Source: Oscillospiraceae bacterium
GTDB taxonomy: Bacteria; Bacillota; Clostridia; Oscillospirales; Acutalibacteraceae
Assembly (NCBI GenBank): GCA_031261445.1
Contig: JAISJQ010000055.1
Location: 45,864 to 109,863 of the forward strand
Reading direction: 5' to 3'
DNA length: 64,000 nt
Made by a program: the position numbers and the translations under genes. Below are positions 1 to 7,200 of the stretch, piece after piece. Below the pieces are notes generated by a model. That model was not told the origin of the DNA. It worked only from the letters and a program-made list of their open reading frames with translations, and did not search any database. Each line of letters starts with the position of its first letter. Within the stretch, counting starts at the first letter, position 1.

Positions 1-1
1 T

Positions 2-436
2 AAGAGGCACAAAATCACCATCGAAGAGGCGCTCACGCGCTACACCATTTACATCGAGACCTTCCTGCGCCGCCTGCCCGATCCGCAGGGCGACATGGAA
101 CGCTTTTGGGACAAACATCAGCACAAGATCAAGCCGTGGTATGAAGACATTCGCCGACCGGACGATCTGATCATCTCGGCCAGCCCGGAGGCCGAACTGT
201 CCGTGATTTGCCGACGGCTGGGCATCAATCAATTTTTGGGCACGCGCGTGGACGAAGAGACCATGACCATTACGCACTTCAATTTCCGCGAAAACAAAGT
301 CAAGTATTTCCGCGAGCAATACCCCGATGCCGTCATCGACACCCTCTACACCGATTCCTACAACGACCGCTGGCTCATGGACATCGCCACGCACGTAGTG
401 CTCGTCAAAGGCGACAAGCAGACGGTGCTGAAGTAG
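2..436 (+). CDS. HAD-superfamily phosphatase, 5'-truncated by window edge
   Basis: The frame is open from base 2, so the gene begins upstream and only about 144 C-terminal codons are present; the ATG at 95 in the ORF track is internal. The fragment fits a haloacid-dehalogenase hydrolase of subfamily IB (SerB-like phosphomonoesterases). LIISASPEAEL carries the motif II serine that holds the substrate phosphate, the Lys of ENKVKYF fits motif III, and TDSYNDRWLMDIA is the acidic magnesium-binding motif IV. The motif I aspartate nucleophile must lie outside the window and cannot be checked. The substrate is unknown. No hairpin follows the stop; the next signals belong to a separate small-RNA locus. 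Confidence 0.75.
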   Translation, partial: KRHKITIEEALTRYTIYIETFLRRLPDPQGDMERFWDKHQHKIKPWYEDIRRPDDLIISASPEAELSVICRRLGINQFLGTRVDEETMTITHFNFRENKVKYFREQYPDAVIDTLYTDSYNDRWLMDIATHVVLVKGDKQTVLK

Positions 437-451
437 GGTTTTCGGCAAACA

Positions 452-480
452 TTGACTTTCTTCGCGCAACCTGTTATAAT
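452..480 (+). promoter_or_regulatory. Promoter for candidate antisense RNA
   Basis: TTGACT (452-457), 17-base spacer, TATAAT (475-480). It reads into a stretch without an ORF that ends at the hairpin 586-629, which would give an RNA of about 140 bases. Confidence 0.6.
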
Positions 481-494
481 CTACAGCGGTGGCT

Positions 495-585
495 TCTAGA
501 AGTTAGATTTTAGATTCTAGATTTGTTAGCAAGAGCTTTTGCGACAACATCTAGTCTCTAGTCTCTGACATCTAGCATCTAGAAC
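495..585. repeat. Heptad repeat family A (TAGATNN)
   Basis: Two inverted arms of tandem 7-base words based on TAGATNN/CTAGANN, separated by about 25 bases. Other members lie at 5677-5705 and 34597-34640. Confidence 0.7.
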
Positions 586-629
586 AAGAAATAACCGCCC
601 TTCTCTCCAAAGATTTGCGGTTATTTCTT
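586..629. terminator. Bidirectional hairpin terminator
   Basis: Perfect 13-bp inverted repeat AAGAAATAACCGC / GCGGTTATTTCTT with an 18-base loop. The A/T-rich outer stem ends in T-runs on both strands, so it can end both convergent transcripts. Confidence 0.65.
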
Positions 630-659
630 AAATAGCATCATCTCGAGGATAGAAACCAC
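621..659 (-). pseudogene. Remnant of a small holin-like (TxpA-type) toxin
   Basis: On the minus strand a promoter (689-718) is followed by GTGGTTTCTATCCTCGAGAT..., which reads V-V-S-I-L-E-M-M-L-F-K-K-stop. The stop overlaps the terminator dyad. Short toxins of the TxpA/holin-like group start with a similar run, continue with one hydrophobic helix and end in lysines. Here the helix seems to be deleted, leaving 12 codons. Assignment rests on locus architecture and remembered sequence pattern, not on a search. Confidence 0.4.
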
Positions 660-688
660 CGTTATCTGGCAGTGCCACCATCTTCTAT

Positions 689-718
689 AGTATACACCTT
701 CTGCACCTGTTTTGTCAA
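689..718 (-). promoter_or_regulatory. Minus-strand promoter of the decayed toxin gene
   Basis: Minus strand TTGACA (713-718), 18-base spacer, TATACT (689-694); start expected near 682, reading towards the 586-629 hairpin. Confidence 0.6.
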
Positions 719-750
719 GTGCGGCAAACAAAATTGTATTTGGAGCCCCC

Positions 751-1461
751 ATGGCGCACGAACGCTTGCAGAAAATCATCTCGGCGGCGGGCTTGCTCTC
801 GCGGCGGGCGGCGGAGGATGCCATCCGCGCCGGGCGCGTGCTGGTCAACGGTCGCCGCGCGTCCATTGGTGAGAGCGCTGACCCCGCCGCTGACGAAATC
901 AAGCTGGACGGCGTGCTCGTGCGCGTGCAGCGTCAGCACCGCTACATTGCCCTGCACAAGCCGCGCGGGGTGGTGTGCACGCTGGCCGACGAGCGCGGCC
1001 GCCGCGCCCTGCCCGACCTGCTGGGGGACGTCCCCGAGCGCGTGTATCCCATTGGGCGGCTGGATCGCGACAGCGAGGGGCTGGTGCTACTGACCAACGA
1101 CGGCGCGTTCGCCAACCGCGTGATGCACCCGCGCACGCACATCGCCAAGACCTACCGCGTCACCATTGCCCCCGCGCTGACGGAGGAACAGCTGGCCACG
1201 TTTGCCGCCGGGATGCGCTTGGAGGACACCGTCACCGCGCCCGCGCGTATTCGCGAGATTGAGGCGCGGGAAGACCGTGCCGTGCTGGAGGTGGTGCTCT
1301 GGGAGGGCAAAAACCGCCAGATTCGCCGAATGCTCGATGCGCTCGGCGTGGAGACCCTGCGCCTGAAGCGCAAACAGATTGGCGGGGTGAAGCTGGGGAT
1401 GCTCCCGGCGGGTCAGTGGCGCGACTTGACGGCGGCGGAACTGGTCGGATTCCGAAATTAG
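751..1461 (+). CDS. 16S/23S rRNA pseudouridine synthase, RsuA/RluB family
   Basis: A 236-residue enzyme that converts one rRNA uridine to pseudouridine. The start is ATG 751 behind GGAG, not the TTG at 712 used in the ORF track. Residues 1-60 form an S4 RNA-binding domain (MAHERLQKIISAAGLLSRR). The catalytic aspartate sits in GRLDRDSEGLVLLTNDG, the RsuA/RluB/RluE/RluF signature, and the C-terminal EGKNRQIRRM block is typical of the family. Length matches RluB of Firmicutes, so 23S position 2605 is the likely target, but the sequence alone does not separate RluB from RsuA. It stands alone; neighbours are not functionally related. Confidence 0.9.
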   Translation: MAHERLQKIISAAGLLSRRAAEDAIRAGRVLVNGRRASIGESADPAADEIKLDGVLVRVQRQHRYIALHKPRGVVCTLADERGRRALPDLLGDVPERVYPIGRLDRDSEGLVLLTNDGAFANRVMHPRTHIAKTYRVTIAPALTEEQLATFAAGMRLEDTVTAPARIREIEAREDRAVLEVVLWEGKNRQIRRMLDALGVETLRLKRKQIGGVKLGMLPAGQWRDLTAAELVGFRN

Positions 1462-1613
1462 TCACGTTTTCGCCCTGTGAGGTATATTCCCGCGCCTCTG
1501 GCAATATATGGGAATGTAGAGGGCAAAAAACGGAAATCCGCCCAATTTTCACCCCAAAAACGCCAAATCTGCAAATACTTTTCAAAAAAGTTGCAAAAAA
1601 GTCCAAAAACCTC

Positions 1614-1642
1614 TTGACAAATCGCGCAAAAAAAGGTTTAAT
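1614..1642 (+). promoter_or_regulatory. Promoter of secreted-protein gene
   Basis: TTGACA (1614-1619), 17-base spacer, TTTAAT (1637-1642), followed by AAGGAGAG at 1701-1708 before ATG 1715. Confidence 0.7.
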
Positions 1643-1714
1643 ATACATGTGAGTTTTTAGCCGCTCTAATTTGGCGCGGCAAAACCGATTCATTCAATTT
1701 AAGGAGAGACCCCT

Positions 1715-2749
1715 ATGAAGAAGCTTTTGTCCGTGCTCTTGGTCATGGCACTCATCCTGTTGCCATTGGCCGCCGTGGTCACCTCGGCCGCCGCCGTCAT
1801 CGCCGTGAACAACGTCACCGCGATCATTGACCAGCTCAAGACCGTTGGTGCGACCGTCCCCGTGACGACGACCGCCCCCCCGGTGACTGAAGAAGACACC
1901 GACCCGCCCTCAGTGTCTGACACCACCCCTGACGTGCCTGGTGAAGTGACCTCCGATGACACCACCCCACCCGCGCCCGGTGAACCCACCACACCGGTTG
2001 TCACTAAGGTTGACGATGGCAAAACCTCCACCAAACCGACCGACAAGACCACCACCACCACAAAGCCAAATCCTGTTGGCGGCGTGCCCAGCACCCCTGC
2101 GGCTGTTCTTGACCTCTACAAGGCGGCTACAACAAAAGCGCAAAGCGCAACAGAAGTTAAGAAAAACGTCAACACAAAATTGACAGCGTTTGCGGGTACT
2201 GCCAACCTGTTGAAACTCACAGGCATGGATCTACCTTTAGGCGTTGGTAACGTTGGTGAGATCGTTAAAGATTTCCTTGGACAGCAACCAAAAGAATACA
2301 AACAAACTGGTAAAGAAGCACTTATTGTGTCTAGTTTGACGGCAAACGATATCACTGGAGCGGTTGCTGTAAAAGATGGTGCAAACACAAAGCTTACCAT
2401 CAGCATCAAAGGCGAAACCAATCCCAAGTATAACACCTCTGCCATCAGCCATGCGATTCCAGGTGGTGAAATCTTCGTTGAAGAAAATGTTCGTGCAGAA
2501 GTTGACCAAGCCGTTAAAGATTCGCTCAAAGGCCTAGTCAAGGTTACGATTGGTTCTATGACATTCATTACCAAGAATGTAAAAATTGTTGCCGTCATCA
2601 CCGCAGATAACAAATTCGTCAGCCTTACCCAAAGCTACGACTTTGATGCTGCTCTTGATAACGTCAAGATTACGTTGCTCGGTAGTGGCGACCATGGCGA
2701 AATGGCAAACAGCCATCGCGATGTTATCTATTCAAACTGGAAATACTAA
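1715..2749 (+). CDS. Secreted Thr/Pro-rich protein of unknown function
   Basis: Not recognised as a known family. 344 residues: a signal peptide (residues 1-28, MKKLLSVLLVMALILLPLAA then an Ala-rich cleavage region), a low-complexity Thr/Pro/Asp linker (about 48-125, with TTTTTK runs) that probably spans the wall or is a flexible stalk, and a folded C-terminal domain of about 210 residues rich in alternating hydrophobic positions, ending YSNWKY. There is no LPXTG motif, lipobox or C-terminal membrane anchor, so release or non-covalent surface binding is likely. It has its own promoter, a strong ribosome site and its own terminator, so it is a single-gene unit. Codon use becomes more A/T-rich after the linker. 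Confidence 0.75.
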   Translation: MKKLLSVLLVMALILLPLAAVVTSAAAVIAVNNVTAIIDQLKTVGATVPVTTTAPPVTEEDTDPPSVSDTTPDVPGEVTSDDTTPPAPGEPTTPVVTKVDDGKTSTKPTDKTTTTTKPNPVGGVPSTPAAVLDLYKAATTKAQSATEVKKNVNTKLTAFAGTANLLKLTGMDLPLGVGNVGEIVKDFLGQQPKEYKQTGKEALIVSSLTANDITGAVAVKDGANTKLTISIKGETNPKYNTSAISHAIPGGEIFVEENVRAEVDQAVKDSLKGLVKVTIGSMTFITKNVKIVAVITADNKFVSLTQSYDFDAALDNVKITLLGSGDHGEMANSHRDVIYSNWKY

Positions 2750-2763
2750 GATTTCCCTTTGAC

Positions 2764-2800
2764 AAAACAGCGGCACCCAAATGGGTGGCGCTGTTTTCTT
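2764..2800 (+). terminator. Rho-independent terminator
   Basis: AAAACAGCGGCACCC-AAAT-GGGTGGCGCTGTTTT followed by CTT; one internal mismatch. It lies 14 bases after the secreted-protein gene. Confidence 0.8.
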
Positions 2801-2827
2801 GACTTTGGGCGCGAGATGTGGTAGAAT
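2799..2827 (+). promoter_or_regulatory. Promoter of antitoxin-like gene
   Basis: TTGACT (2799-2804), 17-base spacer, TAGAAT (2822-2827). It starts directly at the end of the preceding terminator. Confidence 0.65.
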
Positions 2828-2841
2828 AAAGTTGTTAGAGG

Positions 2842-3114
2842 GTGAGAACTTTGGTCATCGAAACAGATTTGACGGAAGAAGAGCGCGAATGGATGCGCCA
2901 AGGGCGCGAGGAAATCGCGCGAGGCGAATTCGTTACGCTGGAGGATTTTAAGCGAGAGCTTGCTGACGATGTCGCGTCTCCAGAAGACATTCTCGCCCAC
3001 AAGCAGGCCATGGAAGATTATCGCAACGGGGAGTGCATCCCCTTTGCGGAGGTTGCCAGAAAATGGGGCGATGGCACAATGGATTTTGCGCGTGCTGTGG
3101 AACACTCTGTTTAA
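2842..3114 (+). CDS. Orphan RelB-like antitoxin-type protein with two similar halves
   Basis: 90 acidic, probably helical residues. Two segments resemble each other and the DNA-binding/toxin-binding helices of small RelB/Phd-like antitoxins: REEIARGEFVTLEDFKREL (about 22-40) and AMEDYRNGECIPFAEVARKW (about 55-74). The pattern is charged helix, R-N/R-G-E, hydrophobic pair, then acidic helix, so an internal duplication is possible. Start is GTG 2842 or TTG 2851, both reached from AGAGG/GGTGAG. It has its own promoter and terminator and no adjacent toxin gene, so it may be a stranded antitoxin or a small regulator. Function is inferred from weak similarity only. Confidence 0.45.
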   Translation: MRTLVIETDLTEEEREWMRQGREEIARGEFVTLEDFKRELADDVASPEDILAHKQAMEDYRNGECIPFAEVARKWGDGTMDFARAVEHSV

Positions 3115-3130
3115 CGCCACCTGAAATGAA

Positions 3131-3163
3131 AAAGAAGCCTACCCACGCGGCGGCTTCTTTTTT
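3131..3163 (+). terminator. Rho-independent terminator
   Basis: AAAGAAGCC / GGCTTCTTT stem with a 12-base loop followed by TTT. Confidence 0.8.
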
Positions 3164-3164
3164 C

Positions 3165-3193
3165 TTGCGTTCTGCCGCCATTTTTGGTATAAT
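3165..3193 (+). promoter_or_regulatory. Promoter of yaaA-recF-yqeK
   Basis: TTGCGT (3165-3170), 17-base spacer, TATAAT (3188-3193); TAGGAG ribosome site precedes ATG 3223. Confidence 0.7.
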
Positions 3194-3222
3194 ATGCCCA
3201 GCGCAAAGCGATAGGAGATTCC

Positions 3223-3462
3223 ATGCTCATCACCCTGCGGGTCAAAGCCGCCGAATCCGTCATCATCACCACGCCCAGCATTCGGCTGGAGGCGTTTTTG
3301 AAGTTCTGCGGCGCGGTGGAGAGCGGGGGACAAGCGAAAGTGCACATCGTGGGCGGCGAACTGCGGGTGAACGGCGAGCTGTGCACCCAGCGCGGGCGGC
3401 AACTGCGCCCCGGCGACAGAGTGACTGGCCTAGGCGGCGCGTGGCAGGTCGTCGCGGCATGA
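3223..3462 (+). CDS. yaaA: S4-domain protein YaaA
   Basis: 79 residues, almost entirely one S4 RNA-binding domain (IRLEAFLKFCGAVESGGQAK ... VNGELCTQRGRQLRPGD). Proteins of this size directly upstream of recF are the YaaA/RlbA type found in the dnaA-dnaN-yaaA-recF-gyrB cluster of Firmicutes, thought to act in ribosome assembly. Its stop overlaps the recF start (ATGA), so the two are translationally coupled. The gene has its own promoter here; dnaA and dnaN are not upstream, so the cluster has been split in this genome. Confidence 0.85.
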   Translation: MLITLRVKAAESVIITTPSIRLEAFLKFCGAVESGGQAKVHIVGGELRVNGELCTQRGRQLRPGDRVTGLGGAWQVVAA

Positions 3463-4532
3463 GGGTACTGGAACACAGCGTGCGCTCTTTTCGCAACCTG
3501 CACGAGCTACAATTCACGCCGTCCGCTGGCGTGAACCTGATTTGCGGGGACAATGGACAAGGCAAGACCAACACCGCCGAGAGCCTGTGGCTGCTCACGG
3601 GCTGCCAGAGTTTTCGCACCAAACGCCTGCGGGAGCTCATCGCCCACGGGCAGGACGCGGCGCAGATTGCCGCCCGCGTCTTTGCGGGGGAGCGAGAGCA
3701 AACCATTGAAATCCAGCTGGGGCAACGCCGCCGCGCGGTGTGCAACGGCATTGCGCTCGAGAGCCCGCACGCGCTGTTGGGGCTGTTCCCGGCGGTCATT
3801 TTTTCGCCGGATACGCTGGCGCTGGTGCGCGAGGGCGCGGGGCATCGCCGCCGCTTTTTGGACATCGCCATCAGCTTCCGCAAGCCCGCCTACGCCGCCG
3901 CGCTGAGCAAATACTGCAAGGTGCTCGACCAGCGCAACGCGCTCCTGCGCACGGGCGGCAGCCCCAAGGAGCTCGCGCCCTGGGACGGTCTGCTGGCGCA
4001 CTACGGGGCGGTGCTCATCGCCGCACGCGCGAAATACACGGCGGCACTCGCGCCGCTGTGCGCCTCCATCTACGGCGACCTGAGCGGCGAAGCGGAGACG
4101 CTGAGCTTGACCTACCAACCCTGCGTCCCGGCGGACGAGTTGAGCGAATATCTGCTGCTCTCCCTCTTCCAGCGCACGCTGGAGGCCGACCAGCGAGCCG
4201 GCTACACCACCGCCGGGGTGCACGCGGAGGACTTCGCGCTCCGACTGGATGGCCGCTCGGCGCGGGTGTTTGGCTCGCGCGGGCAGCAGCGTTGCTGTGC
4301 GCTGGCGTTGAAAATCGCGGAGGCAAGCCTGCTGTGCAAAGCACTGGACGACGCGCCCGTGGTCATCCTAGACGACGTGATGAGCGAGCTGGATGCCGCG
4401 CGACAGGCCGCGCTGCTGCGCTATTTGCAGGACTGGCAGGCGTTCATCACCTGCTGCGAAGTGCCCGCCGTGTTCGGCGAGAGCGATGCCACGCTGTTTC
4501 ACATGCGCGAGGGAAAATTGGTGACGGAGTAA
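3459..4532 (+). CDS. recF: DNA replication and repair protein RecF
   Basis: 357 residues, the usual RecF length. RecF is an SMC-like ATPase that loads RecA with RecO/RecR at gaps in single-stranded DNA. Walker A is GDNGQGKT (30-37); the C-terminal Walker B/D-loop is VVILDDVMSELDAAR. The start is ATG 3459, inside the end of yaaA; the ORF-track start at 3033 runs through yaaA in another frame and is wrong. yqeK follows after 4 bases, so yaaA-recF-yqeK is one transcript. The separation from dnaN/gyrB is unusual but known in rearranged genomes. Confidence 0.93.
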   Translation: MRVLEHSVRSFRNLHELQFTPSAGVNLICGDNGQGKTNTAESLWLLTGCQSFRTKRLRELIAHGQDAAQIAARVFAGEREQTIEIQLGQRRRAVCNGIALESPHALLGLFPAVIFSPDTLALVREGAGHRRRFLDIAISFRKPAYAAALSKYCKVLDQRNALLRTGGSPKELAPWDGLLAHYGAVLIAARAKYTAALAPLCASIYGDLSGEAETLSLTYQPCVPADELSEYLLLSLFQRTLEADQRAGYTTAGVHAEDFALRLDGRSARVFGSRGQQRCCALALKIAEASLLCKALDDAPVVILDDVMSELDAARQAALLRYLQDWQAFITCCEVPAVFGESDATLFHMREGKLVTE

Positions 4533-4536
4533 GCCG

Positions 4537-5085
4537 ATGGACGAGAAAAAACTGATGCAAACGCTCAGGGCGCGGCTCACGGACGCGCGGCTTGTGCACT
4601 CCGTCAACGTGGCCGAAAGCGCCCACGCGCTGGCGGAACGCTGGGGCGCAGACCCCGAAAAAGCCCACTGGGCGGGGCTGGCGCACGACGTGTGCAAGTG
4701 CGACAGTGTGGATAAAATGACGAATATTCTCACGCGTGCAGGCTATGATTTTCTGGACTGCGAGCGCGGCAACGCCAAGCTCCTGCACGCCCCCGCAGGC
4801 GCGACCTTCCTGCGCGAGAGCGGCCTGTGCGCGGACGATGACATCCTAGACGCGGTGCGTTATCACACCACGGGGCGTGCGGGGATGTCGCTGTTGGAAA
4901 AAGTGGTGTTCATGGCGGATCTCGTCAGTGCCGATCGGGACTACCCAGACGTGGAGACCGTCCGCCAAATGACCTTCAGCGATTTGGACGGCGCACTAAA
5001 CTACGCGCTCGCGTTCATCAAAGCGCAGCTCGAACGGCGCGGCGAAGCCATACACCCCAATTCAGTCGTGAGGGATGAGGATTGA
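4537..5085 (+). CDS. yqeK: HD-domain Ap4A hydrolase YqeK
   Basis: 182 residues of the HD phosphohydrolase superfamily, YqeK subfamily, which splits diadenosine tetraphosphate symmetrically into ADP. Metal ligands are visible in order: H of VHSVNVA, HD of LAHDVCK, H of LLHAPAG, H of RYHTTGRAGMS, and D of FMADLVSADRDYPDV, a block specific to YqeK. In many Firmicutes yqeK follows nadD; here it follows recF. The last codons (VVRDED-stop) come from a TGAGGNN heptad repeat that also encodes the C-terminus of the opposing gene, with which it overlaps by 24 bases. Confidence 0.88.
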   Translation: MDEKKLMQTLRARLTDARLVHSVNVAESAHALAERWGADPEKAHWAGLAHDVCKCDSVDKMTNILTRAGYDFLDCERGNAKLLHAPAGATFLRESGLCADDDILDAVRYHTTGRAGMSLLEKVVFMADLVSADRDYPDVETVRQMTFSDLDGALNYALAFIKAQLERRGEAIHPNSVVRDED

Positions 5086-5658
5086 GGCGTGAGGAATTTG
5101 GCGGCGTTGTTCTGCGTACAGCAACCACTTAATTTTGTCATGCACCACGAAAAAGTCCATGACATCGACCACAAAAATAAACTGTAGCACGCCGTGCAGG
5201 AGCAAGGTGGGGAACGAGACGCGGCGGTTGTTGTATTGCAGGGAGAGCCCCACGACGGCGAAAAGCGATGTGGGCACGAGCATCAGCCACGCAGATAAGT
5301 AGCCGATCCATGCAACCGCCACGCCAAAAGGCGTGATCAGGAGGGTTGTGCAGACAAGAAAATTGAGCACAAAGAAGGGGATGACGCCCAGCTTCAAGAG
5401 CAGTGTCAGCGCATTGAGCTGGCGCTGTTTGGCTATATCCGCTTGGATGTCTTTTGCGCTCTTTAGTAGTGCCATCACGCTGATATACGCCAACACGGTG
5501 GGCGCGAAAAGCATGGCAAGCCCCACGAACTCTAGGAGGGTGGTCAAGCGCTGTGCATGGGGCAGAAAAGTGGGCAACGCAAGCGAAGACACGAGCACGA
5601 CCAGCTGGCAGTCCGCGCACACAATCGTTGCAATCACAAGCTGTTTGATGCGCTTCAT
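5062..5658 (-). CDS. Integral membrane protein, unknown
   Basis: 198 residues with about five predicted membrane helices (about 8-30, 42-62, 87-110, 118-140, 155-175). ATG 5658 is preceded by GGAG. No family recognised; the length and helix pattern resemble small DUF-type membrane proteins of clostridia. The C-terminal ten residues (HASILIPHD) are encoded entirely by the heptad repeat shared with the end of yqeK, so the native end may have been longer or different. Confidence 0.6.
   Translation of the reverse strand: MKRIKQLVIATIVCADCQLVVLVSSLALPTFLPHAQRLTTLLEFVGLAMLFAPTVLAYISVMALLKSAKDIQADIAKQRQLNALTLLLKLGVIPFFVLNFLVCTTLLITPFGVAVAWIGYLSAWLMLVPTSLFAVVGLSLQYNNRRVSFPTLLLHGVLQFIFVVDVMDFFVVHDKIKWLLYAEQRRQIPHASILIPHD
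5066..5097. repeat. Heptad repeat family D (TGAGGNN) at a convergent gene junction
   Basis: Tandem words TGAGGGA-TGAGGAT-TGAGGCG-TGAGGAA. It supplies the yqeK stop and the last codons of the opposite gene. Confidence 0.8.
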
Positions 5659-5676
5659 GGACTCTCCAGTTCGGTG

Positions 5677-5705
5677 TTAGTTCCAGAAATCTAGAATCTA
5701 GATTA
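5677..5705. repeat. Heptad repeat family A remnant
   Basis: TTAGTTCCAGAAATCTAGAA-type words; the final TCTAGATTA contains the carD stop codon (minus strand TAA). Confidence 0.6.
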
Positions 5706-6236
5706 CCACATATCTTGTCGTTCGGGCGCGGTCGGTCCGTTGATTTTGCGCTCGATGTAGGCGGGCACGGTTTCGCGGGGGATGTCCAGCGCCACGGCCA
5801 GCTCTGTGAAGAGCAGCTCTTCGGCCAGCTTCATGAAGCGCTCATCCACCACGCCCAGCTTGCGCTTTTGGTCAACGACCTCCTGGCGCTTGGCATAAAT
5901 GGACATGGTCAGTGCCAGCAAATCCGCCAGATCGTGGCTGCGCATGGAGGCCTTGTAGTGCTCCTCCAGCTCGTTGAGCAGGTGGCTGTGGTCAATTTCC
6001 ACGTCGATGGTGGGAATCAGGGCAATCAAGTCTTCCGCCTCTTCTTTGGAGATGACCGGGCGCATGAAGATTTTGGCTTCCACGGGGGTGTAAATCTTGT
6101 TGTGTTCCTGATAAATGGGCGATAAAACGTAGTAGTCTTGGCTTTTCTCGCTGCGCGAGAAGGCACGCGCCGTGATATCCAAAATGCGGCAAACGCCGGT
6201 TGTTCCGTAGACAACGAGATCTCCGATATGATACAT
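5703..6236 (-). CDS. CarD-family transcriptional regulator
   Basis: 177 residues starting at ATG 6236 behind GGAG; the longer ORF-track start adds untranslated leader. N-terminal CarD/TRCF RNA-polymerase interaction domain (MYHIGDLVVYGTTGVCRI, about 1-60), then a helical DNA-binding part (about 65-165). CarD proteins bind the beta subunit of RNA polymerase and stabilise open complexes, mostly at rRNA promoters. The clostridial members are of this length. It has its own promoter (6300-6328) and is monocistronic; its stop codon lies in a family A repeat. Confidence 0.88.
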   Translation of the reverse strand: MYHIGDLVVYGTTGVCRILDITARAFSRSEKSQDYYVLSPIYQEHNKIYTPVEAKIFMRPVISKEEAEDLIALIPTIDVEIDHSHLLNELEEHYKASMRSHDLADLLALTMSIYAKRQEVVDQKRKLGVVDERFMKLAEELLFTELAVALDIPRETVPAYIERKINGPTAPERQDMW

Positions 6237-6299
6237 GTTTTTACACTCCAAAAAATCTATTAGCGGTAACGCACTATTCATTTGCGATGTGGGTCTATT

Positions 6300-6328
6300 A
6301 TTATAGCACATTTTCACAAAAAATGCAA
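6300..6328 (-). promoter_or_regulatory. carD promoter
   Basis: Minus strand TTGCAT (6323-6328), 17-base spacer, TATAAT (6300-6305), giving a leader of about 55 bases. Confidence 0.65.
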
Positions 6329-6352
6329 ATTCGCTGTTTGGGCTTAGGATAA

Positions 6353-6459
6353 GTAGGGTGGGCGCGTGCGCCCATACCCGCAGGGCACAGGCAAGGGTCG
6401 CCCCTACAAACTCTCACACCAACACCTATTCACTATTCACTATTACCTATTACCTAAAT
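6353..6459. repeat. Composite repeat: GTAGGGGC palindrome (family E) plus heptad family F
   Basis: 6353-6407 is a GTAGGG...CGCCCCTAC inverted element; 6425-6457 is a run of CTATTCA/CTATTAC heptads ending directly at the sigE stop codon. Confidence 0.75.
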
Positions 6460-7200
6460 TCAGTCCATCATCTCCACCTTCATTTTGTTCAAGATGCGCT
6501 TTTCCAGCCGCGAGATGTAGCTTTGCGAGATGCTCAGTTGGTCGGCAACTTCTTTTTGCGTGTATTCTCGCGCAAAGCCCAGTCCGAAGCGCATCCGGAT
6601 GATCAGCCGCTCCCGCGCACCCAGCGCACCCACCACCATCAGCAGGCGTTGCCGCTCGTCGGCGTCCTCCATCTCCTGCTGGATGCCGTCGCCCTCCGTG
6701 CCCAGCACGTCCGAGAGCAGCAGCTCGTTGCCGTCCCAGTCCACATTCAGCGGCTCGTCAAGGCTGATTTCGCTACGCTCCCGCGCGGTTTTGCGCAGGT
6801 GCATAAGGATTTCGTTCTCAATGCAGCGGCTGGCGTAGGTGGCCAGCTTTGTGTTTTTCTCCGGGTTAAACGTGCGCACGGCCTTGATCAGCCCAATGCT
6901 GCCGATGCCAATCAGGTCGTCCAGCGGCGTGTTGGTGTTCTCAAACTTGCGGGCAATATAGACCACCAAACGCAGGTTGTGTACAATCATCTTTTCGCGT
7001 GCACCCTCGTCGCCTTCGGCGATGCGCAGGAAGAGCGCGGCCTCCTCCTCCCGCGTGAGGGGCGGCGGTAGGGTCTGGCTCGTGCCGATATAATGCACGG
7101 GCGGCGCGAGCGCACGCGTCAGCCTCTGCCGGATTTGCGCCAGCCATGCGCGAAAGCGATGGAATAGACTCCGTTGTTCGGCCTGCACAGTTCTCTTCAT
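6460..7200 (-). CDS. sigE: Sporulation sigma factor SigE
   Basis: 246 residues. Sigma-70 region 2 ([21 protein letters not shown], then [32 protein letters not shown]) and region 4 HTH ([25 protein letters not shown]) are clear, and region 3 is short, as in the mother-cell sigma factors. SigE drives early mother-cell genes after asymmetric division. The N-terminal pro-sequence (residues 1 to about 30, [20 protein letters not shown]) is the part removed by SpoIIGA. Start ATG 7200 has GGAG upstream; it overlaps the spoIIGA stop, so the pair is coupled. ATG 7221 is a weaker alternative. Confidence 0.95.
   Translation of the reverse strand: MKRTVQAEQRSLFHRFRAWLAQIRQRLTRALAPPVHYIGTSQTLPPPLTREEEAALFLRIAEGDEGAREKMIVHNLRLVVYIARKFENTNTPLDDLIGIGSIGLIKAVRTFNPEKNTKLATYASRCIENEILMHLRKTARERSEISLDEPLNVDWDGNELLLSDVLGTEGDGIQQEMEDADERQRLLMVVGALGARERLIIRMRFGLGFAREYTQKEVADQLSISQSYISRLEKRILNKMKVEMMD

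Larger units (their letters stand above)
487..629 (+). ncRNA. Candidate antitoxin RNA of a type I toxin-antitoxin locus
   Basis: Predicted transcript from the 452-480 promoter to the 13-bp hairpin at 586-629. It contains no credible ORF and carries TAGATNN heptad repeats. It converges with a minus-strand transcript from the 689-718 promoter, and both would end at the same dyad so that their 3' ends are complementary. This is the arrangement known for TxpA/RatA-type systems. Existence of the RNA is inference from promoter plus hairpin. Confidence 0.4.
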
